NCBI GenBank assembly: GCA_017979445.1
Contig: CM030706.1
Location: 17,346,967 to 17,410,966, forward strand
Source: Akebia trifoliata
Taxonomy: Eukaryota; Streptophyta; Magnoliopsida; Ranunculales; Lardizabalaceae
Length of the DNA stretch: 64,000 nt
Direction: 5' to 3'
In this document: piece after piece, positions 36,001 to 44,684 of the stretch
Position numbering within the stretch: position 1 is the first letter of the stretch
Layout of the letters: every line of letters starts with the position of its first letter
The notes under the pieces: model-generated
The model's input: only the letters and a program-made list of their open reading frames with translations
Databases searched by the model: none
Told to the model about the DNA's origin: nothing
Position numbers and translations under genes: made by a program

Positions 36001-39000
36001 GTCCAATCAGTTGCCATTTGATCTAACGGATCCGATCGTTACTGATCAGGTACTATATCAATCCATCGCATCTGATCATCCTGATCAGGTACTACCTTAA
36101 TCCAATGCATCGGATCGTTCTCGATTCGGTATTATTTCGATCCATCGTATCCGATCGGTTCCCGATCGGATACTAACTTGATCGTGCGGTGCTGATCGCA
36201 CCCGATCCATCACACGTGATGGATCAACCACCACCGTTGGATGGTTTCGTATCCCGAAAACTTTAAGGCTCCCCAGCTCCTCGCGACGATGCGTACGTGC
36301 GAAGTGCCAAGTGCGCCTCAAAGCGCCCTAAACGCCCAATCGCCCTTTCGCACGTCGCACGTGCACGTGCGCGTGCGCGGGTGGTGCTTCGCACCACCTC
36401 GAAGCACTGGATCAAAGCCTAAAGGTGTGACACAAATACAACTAACTATGTTGGCTATTACTTATAAGGTACACCACTTTCTAACTTGTGAGCGATGTGG
36501 GACTAAACCTTATATACACAAAAAACCTCAAAATCTAACTTAAGAAAAACAAACCAAAAAACTATAAAAATTCTTATTTTATTTTGAAAATATACAACAA
36601 ATCCCCCACTATTTCAAAATATAAATAGTTGAAAAATATATATATATAAATAATAAAATAGCTGCACCATTAAATGGCTGCCTACGTACCCAAATAGGGA
36701 TCAAGCTTCCGTAGTTCTTACAACTAAAGAACGATTAAACGATTATATCATTTTTTTTTTAAAAATTTGGCATCATCGTAGAGATTAGTACATAGATGAG
36801 AGGTATCTTTTGGATTTGAACCTTCACTTAGTATAAACAATCAGAGCTTTGTCAAGGTGCTGTGGTGAACGTATCTTGAACCAAGGACCGTTAAAGACGA
36901 GCCGGATTCTTCACACATACTTTTCTCCATGAGGTTGAGTGTTCTATTTGCTTTGCACATTACTGGCCATGCGCTATATCCTAATTTCATGAGTGCTTTT
37001 AGAAACGGTCTAGTTTTCATAGGAAACGGCCTGATTTCCTCACTCATATAGGTAAGTTCACTTGAAGTGATTCTGCGAGTCACTAGTTAAAATTTTAGAA
37101 CTTATTAAGGATTTGCATCCATCCTTTATCTTGCAGAAACCAACACTAGATTTAGAAAGTGGGGTAAATTAGTTCTAGTGTCCTGCTAAACCACTTATTT
37201 GACTTGTTTGTACCCATTGAACCTTGTCTATCTATTTCAAGACAAAGGTTGGGTTCCCATCAAAGGTGATTGATTTATTTTATAGACCTTAGCCCCATTC
37301 CTTTTGAAGTTTTAGATATCATATCTCTTGGAAGTCCTTTAGTTAAAGGATCCGCTAAATTCCTATTGGATTCCACATAGTCGACTGTAATTACTCCACT
37401 TTTGAGTAATTGTCTCACAAAATTGTGTCTAAGGCTTATGTGCCTTGATTTTCCATTGTACGCTTTACTTTTAACTTTGTACAATGTTGCCTGGCTATCA
37501 CAGTTGATCATTATAGCTGGAGTGGGCTTCTTCCATAATGGTATATCCATTAATAGATTTCTAAGCCACTCTGCCTCTTTACATGAATCTGCCAATGCTA
37601 TCATTTCTGATATCATGGTAGAGTCCGAAATACAAGTCTGCTTCTTAGATGCCCAAGAAATAGCAGCTCCACCTAACGTAAAGATCCAGCCAGTTGTAGA
37701 CTTTGAATTTGACTCAACATTATTCCAACTTGCATCACTGTACCCTTCAAGTACATTTGGATATCCTTGATAATGTAGTCCATAGTCTAAAGTCCCCTTC
37801 AAGTACCTTAAAACTCTAGATACAGCATTCCAATGCTCGGTACTTGGATTACTAGTAAAACGACATAACACACCTACTACGTGTGCAATGTCAGGTCTTG
37901 TGCAATGCATAGCATACATAAGACTCCCAATAACACTGGCATATTCTAATTGAGCTTTAGCACGACCAGTATTCTTGATTAATTTGATACTAGGATCCAT
38001 AGGGGTAGGGGCTGGTTTATGATCAAAATGACCATATTTTTTCAAAATTGTCTCAATATAATGAGATTGTGACAAAACCATTGCATTGTCTTTCCTTAGG
38101 ATTTTAATTCCTAGCATTACGTCAGCCTCCCCTAAATCTTTCATATCAAAATTAGTAGATAGAAACTTTTTGGTTTCTTCTACACATTCAATGTTAGTTC
38201 CAAATATTAACATGTCATCAACATAGAGACAAATAATGACACCAACATTATTTTCAAATTTACAGTAAATGCACTTGTCAGCATCATTTACTTTGAAACC
38301 ATAAGATAAGACTATTTTATCAAATTTCTCATGCCATTGAAGAGGAGCTTGCTTTAAACCATAAAGTGATTTAATTAGTTTGCAAACTTTCTTTTCTTGA
38401 CCAGGTTTGACAAAACCTTCCGGTTGTTCCATATAAATTCTTCTTCTAAATCACCATTTAGAAAAGCTGTTTTTACATCCATTTGATGGATAACCATTTT
38501 ATGAATGGAAGCAAGAGAAATTAGTAGTCGAATAGATGATATCCGAGCTACTGGAGCATATGTATCAAAATAGTCTATCCCGTGTCTTTGTTTAAAGCCT
38601 TTAGCAACTAATCTAGCTTTAAACTTATTTATTGATCCATCTGCGTTCAATTTCTTCTTAAAAATCCATTTACACCCTATAGGTTTCGCACCTGGGGGTA
38701 AATCTGAGAGAACCCAAGTTTGATTAGAAATAATCGAATTCATCTCATCATTAATGGCTTCTTTCCAAAATAATGAATCTCTTGAGTTCATAGCCTCAGA
38801 AAATGTAGAGGGTTCATCTCTCTCTACATTTAATATGAACCTAGTAATATTCTTGACTTCATATTTATCTCCTTCAACAAGATAAACTAGAAAGTCAGGT
38901 CCAAATGTGCGTTCAACTCTAGCTCTCTTACTTCTCCTAGGTTCAGGATCTTGTTGATCAGGACCTGGGTCACCACTAGTGTTATTTTGAACAGGTTGAT

Positions 39001-42000
39001 GAATCTGTTTAGGAATAGAATTTTCAGAAATTGGATCATGAGAACTTGACTTAGTCAAATCCTCAAAAAATTCTACATCTACAGATTCAATGATATCACC
39101 AGTTTCCAGATCTAGAAAACGATAAGTTAGGCTATTATGAGAATAACCAATAAATACACACTTGTAGGTTCTAACTCCTAACTTTGGTCTCTTAGGATTG
39201 GGTTTTCTTACATAGGCAAGACACCCCCACACTTTGAGACGATTAAGATTAGGCTTCCTTTTGAACCAGAGTTCATAGGGGGTTACATTATTTTTCTTTG
39301 TTGGAACTCTATTCAAGATATAACAAGCAGAAAAATTGCTTCTCCCACTAACGAGTAAGATAATCCTGAACTAATTATCATAGCATTTACCATTTCAATT
39401 AAAGTTCTATTCTTTCTTTCTGCAACTCCATTTTGTTGCGGCGTGTAAGGAGCCGTAACTTGATGGATAATGCCATGAGTTTCACAAAACTTAATGAACT
39501 CATTTGGATAGTATTCACCACCCCTATCAGAACGTAGAATCTTAATTTTATGGTTAAGTTGATTTTCAACTTCTGCCTTAAAGATTCGAAATTTTCAAAA
39601 ACTTCATCTTTAGTTTTCATTAAATAAATATATGCGTACTTTGAGTAATCATCAATGAAGGTAACAAAATATCTATTGCCTCCACGTGTTTTACTATTAA
39701 GATCGCATACATCACTATGAATAAGCTCTAAGATAGTAGATGTTCTTTCAACGGATTTAAAGGATTTTCTAGTTATCTTAGATTGAACACAGGTTTGGCA
39801 TTTAGAAATATTCTCTAAGTTACACTTAGGAATAAGTCCTAGATTAATCATACGTTTAATTGAACCATAATTAACGTGTCCTAATCTACCATGCCACAAA
39901 CATAATGAATCAACAACATACAAAACAGAAGAAATTTCATTATCTAAATTTAGGCGTATCATGCCATTACAAGAATAACCATGTCCCACAAATTCATTGT
40001 TCTTGGACAAGGTAAGTCGATCCGATTCATATACAAGCTTGAAACCTGATTTATTAAGCAAGTCTCCTGACACGAGATTCTTAGAGAGTTCTGGAACATG
40101 GAAAACATTGAAAAGAAGTACAGTTTTCCCAGAAGTGAATCTAAGACCCACAGTCCCAACTCCGAGAATGTTGGAAAGTGAACCGTTTGCCATTTTCACT
40201 TTTGTACCTTCACCACAAGGTTCATATCTTGTGTAGAGAATTTTATCATTACAGAAGTGATCTGTTGCTCCAGTGTCAACCCACCAACCACTTTTGTTTG
40301 ACACAACATGTGCAAGTGAACGAGTATGGGAAACTGTTGCAATCATTGGTTCCTCTACCACCACTGTATTTGTTTCTTTCTTGAATTCCTTCTTTCGATG
40401 TCGGCATTCTCGTGCATAATGACCAGGCTTATTACAATAAAAACACTTGCTGTTTTTCTTCTTGTTTTTATCAGAATTCTTCTTAAAGGAGGAAGTTTTC
40501 TTAGGTTTTAACCTAAAATCAAATTTTTTGGGCTTATCACCCTCAATAAAGTTAACTTTGGTTTTCTCTATTTCTTCATCTTTATGTTCTCTATTACGAA
40601 CATCTTCTTCTATACGAAGGTGACGTTGTAGAGATTCCAAAGTATACTTCTTCTCCTCATGTTTCATCTTCTTCTTATAACTTTTCCAGGATTGAGGAAG
40701 CTTTGATATGATAGCTCCCACTTGAAAATCTTCTGGAAGATCGATACCGGCAATCTTAAGATCCCCAACGATTAATTGAAGTTCATGTACTTGGGACAGA
40801 ACTGGTTTATCGTTGGACATCTTAAACTCAAAATAATTACTAATAAGAAATTTTTGATTACTTGCCTCTTCTATTTTGTATTTGTTCTCCAAGGCTTTCC
40901 AGAGATCTTTGGCTGAGTTGATCGTACGGTAGATATCGTAAATCGAATTGGAGAGAGCATTAAGAATGTAGTTTTTGCACAGAAAATCATCCGCCTTTTG
41001 TTTCTTACGCCTTTCTTTCAATTCCGTACTGTCTTCTGGAGTAGCCTCAGGAATGAGTTCTAGATCATCATCTAGAACGTAGGCTATGTTTAGTGTAGTT
41101 AGAAAGAACAACACTTTCTGTTGCCATCTAGTAAAGTGTTGTCCATCAAATCGGTCAAGACGAGACATGTCTTGATTCATCATTTGGAGAGAATGAAATG
41201 TCGAAGCCTCCATCGAATAAGAGGATATTTGTCTAAAACTGTTGGAATTCTGACGAAGGAGGAAGAAAATTAACTTCTAGGCTCGAAAAGATTCGATCTC
41301 TTTTAGACAAATATTCTCCCCTACTGGTTGAACCAAAGTACACAAGGGATTGACGAACAAATGCCTTCAGGATACAAAGAAGCCTTACACTCAATACACT
41401 AAATCAGATTATGTACGATCTGATTTAGCCTAGAACACTCGGAAAATTAACAAACTGATGATGCCTATATCTTAAGCTTAGAGAGAGGAGAATACAGAAA
41501 TTTTCGGTGAAGAAATCTGAATCCTGGTTGGCTTTTTATAGCCATTTCTGTGTCTGTTGACCATGAGTCATGATATAATGTCTCTTGGTCTAATAGCCGT
41601 TAGATTGTGCCTTATCTGAGATCTAACGATCTAGATTGCACCCTATCGAAAGAATGTGTCTCATGTCCTTTAATTAATACTTTTTAATTGAATCTGTTTG
41701 ATCTAGTGGCTCTGATCGCGTCCAATCAGTTGCCATTTGATCTAACGGATCCGATCGTTACTATATCAATCCATCGCATCTGATCATCCTGATCAGGTAC
41801 TACCTTAATCCAATGCATCGGATCGTTCTCGATTCGGTATTATTTCGATCCATCGTATCCGATCGGTTCCCGATCGGATACTAACTTGATCGTGCGGTGC
41901 TGATCGCACCCGATCCATCACACGTGATGGATCAACCACCACCGTTGGATGGTTTCGTATCCCGAAAACTTTAAGGCTCCCCAGCTCCTCGCGACGATGC

Positions 42001-44684
42001 GTACGTGCGAAGTGCCAAGTGCGCCTCAAAGCGCCCAATGCGCCCTAAACGCCCAATCGCCCTTTCGCACTCGCACGTGCACGTGGGCGTGCGCGTGCGC
42101 GGGTGGTGCTTCGCACCACCTCGAAGCACTGGATCAAAGCCTAAAGGTGTGACACAAATACAACTAACTATGTTGGCTATTACTTATAAGGTACACCACT
42201 TTCTAACTTGTGAGCGATGTGGGACTAAACCTTATATACACAAAAAACCTCAAAATCTAACTTAAGAAAAACAAACCAAAAAACTATAAAAATTCTTATT
42301 TTATTTTGAAAATATACAACAGGAACGAACCCCACCCAACTGTCAACAATCAATTGATGTTATGTGGCAGATTTTGTATGATGACTCATGTTGTTCAACC
42401 AATGTGGGTAGGACTTGGTCAAACATCTTCACATGAGGATTCATTCCATCCCAGTGATTATGTTCATCTAAATAAAGGAAACATGGATGTTTCCTTCAAA
42501 TTTGTTAGTGTTTTACTGGGATGCATGCAAGGTTGTCCAACTTTTTTTTAATTAAATTTGGGTGTCTATACCCTGCTTTAGTGTGTTATATATAATTTCA
42601 TTAATTGGGGTGTTATAGAAAAGTTTCTGTAGTAATAAAAGCTCTCTTAAAAAATGATTCTAAAAGACCGCTGGTGTGTGCCATCCTCCATACTATTTTA
42701 TCAAGTTTTTAAATACAACTGTTGTTGATGATAGACTTTACACTTATTAATCATCATCGTCATTATCATCAAAGCTTTATCCCAACTATTTGGATCTGTT
42801 TAACGAATCTTTCCCTCGATTTGATTCTATCAAAAGAAAACAGCTCTGATTTCTGTTAGTTCAAATGTCTTCAAATTTTCCCTTATTAACTAACTTTATG
42901 TTGTCTTTAGTCTTCCTCTTTTTGTGTTCTATGTTTCTTTCATTTCCATAAATTTGATTTCTGATTGCTAAAAAGAAGCCAAAAAAGAGGGTAAGTGAAG
43001 TTAGATATAAGGCATACTATGCTCTATTTAACATATGGGTACATGAGAAGGTGAATCACAGAATGGAAATTAAAGGTCAAGATGAGAGATTCTTGGTAAG
43101 AAATGAAGAAATTGGGGAATCCTGGTGGAGTTGTTTTCAAAACTTATCAAATGAGGAGTGCATAATGCAAGAGATATATGAGAAATCCAAGAGCATGTAT
43201 GTTTCCATATTATTAGGATTTCAGAAATAAAAACACTAGCAAAGGTGAAAACATATAGGCCTTTTGGATTGGATGGTATTTTGATAGAATTTTAGAAATG
43301 CATCGGAACTTTTAGATTGCCTTCACTAACTAAGCTATTCAATGATAGTTTAAAGATTAAAAAGATGTTGAATGAACGGAGAAAAATATTGTAGTATCTA
43401 TATTTAAGAATAAAACAGACAAAAAATTGCACCAACTATCAAGGTATTGAACTCATGAGCCACACTATTAAACAATAGGAAAGAGTGTTGAACAAGGTTA
43501 AGACAAAAAAACATCTGATTTTATGCTAGTTACATCAACTATCGAGGAAATCTTTGTACTTTGACAAATGATAGAGAAGTTCAGAAAAAGATAAAACTCC
43601 AAATGATTTTTATTAACTTAGAGAAAGCATATAACAAAGGACCTAGAGAGTTCATTTGGCAGTTATTGGGAAAGAAAGGAGTGAAAAATGGATGTATTGA
43701 TATAATTACGGATATATAAGAGAAAACAAATGAGTTTCCAGTTATAATTAGTTTGTATCAGGGATCGACTTTGAGTCTGTATGTATTTCTATTTAGAGAT
43801 GAAGTAATTGCTCATATTCAGTAGCACATACCTTAGTGTACACTATTTACAGATCATACAATATTAGTTTATGAGACTAGAGAAGGAGTTGACATGATAA
43901 GACCGCAAAGTTGAGGATGCTGAGATGGATGAGTGAAAAGACTAACAGTGGTAAAATAAAAAATGAACCCGTTTGGAAAAATATAGTAATAGCTACAATA
44001 GGAGATAAAAACTAGGAGAAAATCGCTTAATATGATTTGGGCACATTCAATGATTACAACCCCAGTTAGAGAAAAAATAAATAAAAAAGATGCTATTTGA
44101 AGGTTCTAATAGAGCGAGAGGAAGACCCAAAAGAATGTAGATTGAGATGTTGAAAGTGAATATGGACACACTTTCAATAACAAAAAGCGTGGCTCTGGAA
44201 AAAATTGAATATATGAAAAGGGATTCGTTAAACTGACCCCAAATCTTTGGGAAAAAGGCTTCGATGATGATAAATTTATGTACTTATTAAATTGTAAATT
44301 TAAATTTTAATAAAATATAATACATGTGTATTGATGTATCAGCATTTTGGGTTTCTTGTGCTTGAAAGCGGACGTGTATCCGCGTCATCATCATTACATG
44401 TGTCCAACTGTTTTGTTTAGTGTTGGCTAACTTAGAAAATCTGTGATACATTACAGGTTTCCTTGCCATTATTGATCCTGCACGGAGAGGCTGATGTTGT
44501 AACTGACCCATCAGTGAGTAAGGCTTTGTATGAGAAGGCGTGCAGTTCAGACAAGAAGCTCCTCCTTTACAAAGATGCCTATCATTCACTTCTTGAAGGT
44601 GAAACAAATGAAATGATATTTCGAGTTTTTGATGATATCTTATCTTGGCTTGATGAGCGCAGCATCAGAAATGCCCCATGTTGA
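13033..44684 (+). CDS. MAGL1: monoacylglycerol lipase-like alpha/beta hydrolase, 5' end missing
   Basis: Exons are 13033-13062, 25109-25235, 25333-25479, 33994-34124, 34202-34339, 34934-35032 and 44457-44684 (stop TGA). They join in one frame to 299 residues. Family features are the oxyanion HGYGDT (residues 41-46), nucleophile elbow GQSMG with Ser117, LHGEAD Asp237 and AYH His267, so the Ser-Asp-His triad is intact. Relatives hydrolyse monoacylglycerols, lysophospholipids or related esters; substrate and location cannot be read here. All introns are GT-AG except 25236-25332, which is GC-AG. The first exon, normally coding about 40-60 residues, is not in view. Introns of 12.0, 8.5 and 9.4 kb are filled with transposons while the small introns (97, 77 bp) are normal. 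No coding defect is visible. Confidence 0.9.
14798..14915 (+). mobile_element. 5'-truncated retroposon tail with 11-bp duplication
   Basis: The direct repeat TTGGACAAACT (14798-14808 and 14905-14915) flanks a 96-bp insert ending TACTTATCAAAAAAAAAAAATG. The A-tail and the target duplication over 10 bp mark an L1-mediated insertion, probably the 3' end of another L1. It interrupts the older L1. Confidence 0.7.
15240..15383 (+). repeat. 72-bp tandem duplication in L1
   Basis: Two copies (15240-15311 and 15312-15383) starting GAGTTTGGCT and differing at about one base. The near identity means the duplication is much younger than the L1 it lies in. Confidence 0.88.
16767..17026. repeat. two ~129-bp tandem units with internal palindrome
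   Basis: Units start near 16767 and 16896 with GATTT(T/C)GATTTTATTTTTYCC. Each contains a palindrome around TCGGGTATT...AATACCYGA and ends AAGCTACATTA. They are diverged by roughly 15%, judged by eye. Confidence 0.75.
17993..18060. repeat. (GA)n followed by (GT)n microsatellite
   Basis: About 23 GA units (17993-18039) run into a GT-rich stretch. The open frames on both strands here (17952-18284) are products of the repeat, not genes. Confidence 0.95.
19024..19225. mobile_element. MITE with ~75-bp terminal inverted repeats
   Basis: The left arm GACTCCTAAGAATGACTCAT, continuing AAAAAACACATGATCCCAACC, pairs with the right arm read in reverse (GACTCTTAAGAATAACTTAT...ACACATGGTCCCAACC). The two arms nearly fill the element. 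A related but diverged hairpin occurs at 35162-35385. Superfamily uncertain; I could not fix the target duplication. Confidence 0.65.
19321..19567 (+). pseudogene. ndhH: plastid ndhH 5' fragment in nuclear DNA (NUPT)
   Basis: The first 83 codons match the N-terminus of plastid NAD(P)H dehydrogenase subunit [40 protein letters not shown]. The normal protein is about 393 residues; homology stops at 19567 where a (TA)n tract begins. Replacements near the end (R to C, T to I, V to I) fit C-to-T or G-to-A decay. The 30-60 bp before the ATG may be plastid rps15-ndhH spacer, which I cannot verify. It sits inside solo LTR #3, so it has no function here. Confidence 0.9.
19568..19600. repeat. (TA)n tract at NUPT end
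   Basis: An ATATATAT run directly follows the last ndhH-like codon. It is the likely junction between plastid-derived DNA and the host LTR. Confidence 0.85.
19601..20939. other. AT-rich non-coding part of solo LTR #3 with polypyrimidine tract
   Basis: No gene seen. A TTTC/CTTT-rich polypyrimidine tract covers about 20538-20668 and creates spurious frames on both strands. GGTGGTGTGACACATGACACCACCC near 20726-20750 is a perfect 10-12-bp palindrome. The LTR terminus follows at 20950. Confidence 0.6.
21283..21660 (+). repeat. ~185-bp tandem duplication near L1 3' part
   Basis: Two diverged copies (about 21283-21475 and 21476-21655) share AAAAGGATTNTATGGTGTCT, GCTCTCTTTG and TTTCATTTTGGGTGTGTTT. 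The second copy runs on into the Harbinger-like insert. The first also ends in GGGTGTGTTT, so the duplication seems to include the first bases of that insert. Confidence 0.7.
21640..24734. mobile_element. Harbinger-like MITE (~530 bp) split by solo LTR #2
   Basis: Left end GGGTGTGTTTGATTGCCCAT and the reverse complement of the right end, GGGTCTGTTTAATTGCATGG, are matching inverted repeats. Flanking TTT (21637-21639) and TTA (24735-24737) approximate a 3-bp duplication. Removing solo LTR #2 leaves about 530 bp. No transposase. Confidence 0.6.
21984..24542 (-). mobile_element. solo LTR #2
   Basis: 2559 bp, starting TGTCACGCCCCGAAATCC and ending GGTCATTACA, with the perfect duplication TGCTC (21979-21983, 24543-24547). 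It is very similar to solo LTR #1 along most of its length. A block present in copy 1 at about 3385-3510 is missing here. It lies antisense to MAGL1 in the second visible intron. Confidence 0.9.
25236..25241 (+). other. non-canonical GC splice donor in MAGL1
   Basis: The exon ends GTTGAAG and the intron begins GCATGT. Only this junction joins in frame to the next exon (GGATTGCTAGG), giving the family residues EG-IARKL. The nearby GT at 25240 would shift into a stop. The acceptor, TTTGTAG, is normal. GC-AG introns are a known minor class handled by the U2 spliceosome. Confidence 0.75.
25480..25993. other. unique AT-rich intron sequence
   Basis: The start of MAGL1's 8.5-kb intron, beginning with donor GTGTGA. 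No gene or recognisable repeat seen up to the Copia B LTR. Confidence 0.5.
25994..26154 (-). repeat. Copia B 3' LTR (approximate ends)
   Basis: Defined by comparison with Copia C: minus-strand TATATTACGAGTAATTAATT against TCTTAAGAGTAATAAGTT at the start, and CTCAAACTCTTATTCTACG against CTCAAACTCTTAGTCTACA at the end. No second LTR exists to confirm the limits. Confidence 0.55.
26968..27712. mobile_element. Harbinger/Tourist-like MITE in Copia B
   Basis: 745 bp with inverted ends GTTTGGTAACACTTCTGAAG and its near-complement, flanked by TAA (26965-26967, 27713-27715). Taking out the element and one TAA re-joins the interrupted RT reading frame exactly, which verifies both ends. Internally it is rich in short TCTGAAATC-type repeats. 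No transposase. Confidence 0.88.
29851..30128 (-). repeat. 140-bp tandem duplication in Copia B
   Basis: Copies at 29851-29988 and 29991-30128 both run from CAAAAGACAGAAATATCA to AATTACCTGTCAT. They differ at about ten positions. They encode the same post-protease segment twice. Confidence 0.85.
30151..30719. other. unrecognised spacer between Copia B and Copia C
   Basis: AT-rich, with no coding match or terminal repeats seen. The short frames here show no family features. Confidence 0.4.
30720..31955 (+). mobile_element. Copia C 3' fragment (RT, RNase H, LTR)
   Basis: Starts in mid RT: an SPRTWFGKF-like stretch near 30763, then a frame-shifted YVDDIVL-type segment near 30870 and a KLRYFLGIG block near 30957. 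The RT end and RNase H occupy 31103-31720 ([26 protein letters not shown]). PPT TTGAGGGGGAG (31775-31785) precedes the LTR. Stops and frameshifts are frequent. Same family as Copia B but on the opposite strand. Confidence 0.8.
31786..31955 (+). repeat. Copia C 3' LTR
   Basis: About 170 bp directly after the polypurine tract, from TCTTAAGAGTAATAAG to CTTAGTCTACA. The end is set by comparison with Copia B. Confidence 0.6.
31956..32487. other. unassigned sequence
   Basis: No firm feature. A 97-codon frame on the minus strand (32485-32192) and an overlapping plus-strand frame look fortuitous. The phrase near 32090-32130 (GTTCAACCTTGAGGCCCC) may come from another retroelement; I cannot identify it. 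Confidence 0.3.
32488..33460 (+). mobile_element. Copia A-like LTR plus leader remnant
   Basis: An LTR of 150 bp (32488-32637, TATTGGAAATAAT...AAATTCTTCT) is followed immediately by TAGTATCAAAGCC, a mutated primer-binding site. An 820-bp leader with GCGACAGC / GCGATAGC repeats comes next. Homology to Copia A ends at GTTCATAGT, a few bases before where its gag ATG would be. No gag, pol or second LTR follows. It is either a deletion product or an aborted insertion. Confidence 0.75.
33461..33993. other. intron end with (GGT)n microsatellite
   Basis: Non-coding. About eight GGT units followed by a G run lie at 33768-33800. The intron ends GGATGACAG at 33993. Confidence 0.6.
34450..34856. mobile_element. 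possible MITE in MAGL1 intron 34340-34933
   Basis: Left TTATAAAACTCG and right CGAGATTTAAAACAATG are partial inverted repeats around a core rich in GACGAG / CTCGTC phrases. Weak evidence, with no target duplication found. Confidence 0.3.
35155..35395. mobile_element. inverted-repeat MITE, related to 19024-19225
   Basis: Left GATTGGGTTCCATTAAC...AAATCCAATGGTTAGGAT pairs with the reverse complement of the right GGTTTGGGTTCTGTTGACC...AAATCCAACGATTGGGAC. Flanks TATTTTAAG and TATTTAAAA may be a worn 9-bp duplication, as in Mutator-derived MITEs. Confidence 0.5.
35521..36599 (-). repeat. Copia D 3' LTR
   Basis: 1079 bp. Carries 16 GATC tetranucleotides at about 35986-36231 and three CACGTG motifs (one near 36213, two overlapping a GCACGTGCACGTG at about 36356-36370). 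Differs from the right LTR by an extra ACTGATCAGGT block near 36040 and small changes in the GC-rich part. Confidence 0.93.
36600..36612 (-). other. Copia D polypurine tract
   Basis: Minus strand TAGTGGGGGATT directly before the 3' LTR, the expected plus-strand DNA primer. Confidence 0.75.
36613..37274 (-). other. Copia D region between RNase H and polypurine tract
   Basis: About 660 bp of non-coding DNA after the pol stop. The small frame at 36841-37083 has no recognisable features. A 3' untranslated stretch of this size is seen in some plant Copia lineages. Confidence 0.5.
37275..41213 (-). pseudogene. Copia D gag-pol, three frameshifts
   Basis: The gag ATG is at 41213. Order on the minus strand: gag core; CCHC knuckle [16 protein letters not shown] at about 40440-40390; protease [12 protein letters not shown] at about 40290; pre-integrase [13 protein letters not shown]; integrase [12 protein letters not shown] and the [15 protein letters not shown] region. 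RT has [11 protein letters not shown] and YVDDMLIFG; RNase H has GYSDASW and CDSQAT. Frameshifts fall near 39595 (integrase), near 39335 and near 38430 (RT), splitting it into frames 41213-39399, 39316-38375 and 38432-37275. Catalytic motifs are otherwise kept. The sequence between frames is present, so defects are small. Confidence 0.92.
41221..41318 (-). promoter_or_regulatory. candidate self-priming stem across 5' LTR junction of Copia D
   Basis: Read as RNA (minus strand), the bases just after the LTR are GTTTTAGACAAATATCCTC (41239-41221). They pair at 17 of 18 positions with GAGAATATTTGTCTAAAA inside the LTR (41318-41301). The pairing starts one base from the LTR end, exactly where a tRNA primer would bind. 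No TGG start for a tRNA CCA end exists there. Confidence 0.5.
41240..42321 (-). repeat. Copia D 5' LTR
   Basis: 1082 bp. Minus-strand TATAAAAA at 41540-41533 is the likely core promoter, giving transcription from about 41505. The transcribed part contains a perfect 11-bp hairpin (41399-41428, CTAAATCAGAT / ATCTGATTTAG) with an 8-base loop. Confidence 0.93.
42327..42954. other. intron sequence, nothing recognised
   Basis: AT-rich stretch of the last MAGL1 intron between Copia D and the RTE remnant. No coding or repeat signal that I can support. Confidence 0.4.
42955..44265 (+). pseudogene. RTE-type LINE reverse transcriptase remnant
   Basis: Scattered in-frame blocks match plant [22 protein letters not shown] (about 43100), a [15 protein letters not shown] stretch (about 43435), [20 protein letters not shown] (about 43605-43670), and a [12 protein letters not shown] block where LRQGSALSPYLF occurs (about 43755). 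The DPK.LGKKA ending with GATGATGAT near 44235-44270 is typical of plant RTE tails. Many stops. Very old; part of MAGL1's last intron. Confidence 0.7.

Larger units (their letters stand above)
35521..42321 (-). mobile_element. Copia D, near-intact element in last MAGL1 intron
   Basis: 6801 bp with long LTRs (35521-36599, 41240-42321), TGTTG...CAACA ends and the perfect duplication GGAAC (35516-35520, 42322-42326). Being on the minus strand, its 5' LTR is the right one. Gag-pol fills 41213-37275 and a polypurine tract (AGTGGGGGATT) abuts the 3' LTR at 36600-36612. LTRs differ by a few substitutions and small indels, so insertion is recent. It lacks a TGGTATCAGAGC-type primer site and the gag ATG is only 27 bases from the LTR. 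Confidence 0.95.

Noticed and set aside
36097..36321. Arg/His-rich minus frame in Copia D LTR, repeated at 41805-42038
   Set aside because: Lies in the U3 of an LTR, overlaps the GATC repeats, and is repeated only because the LTRs are copies.
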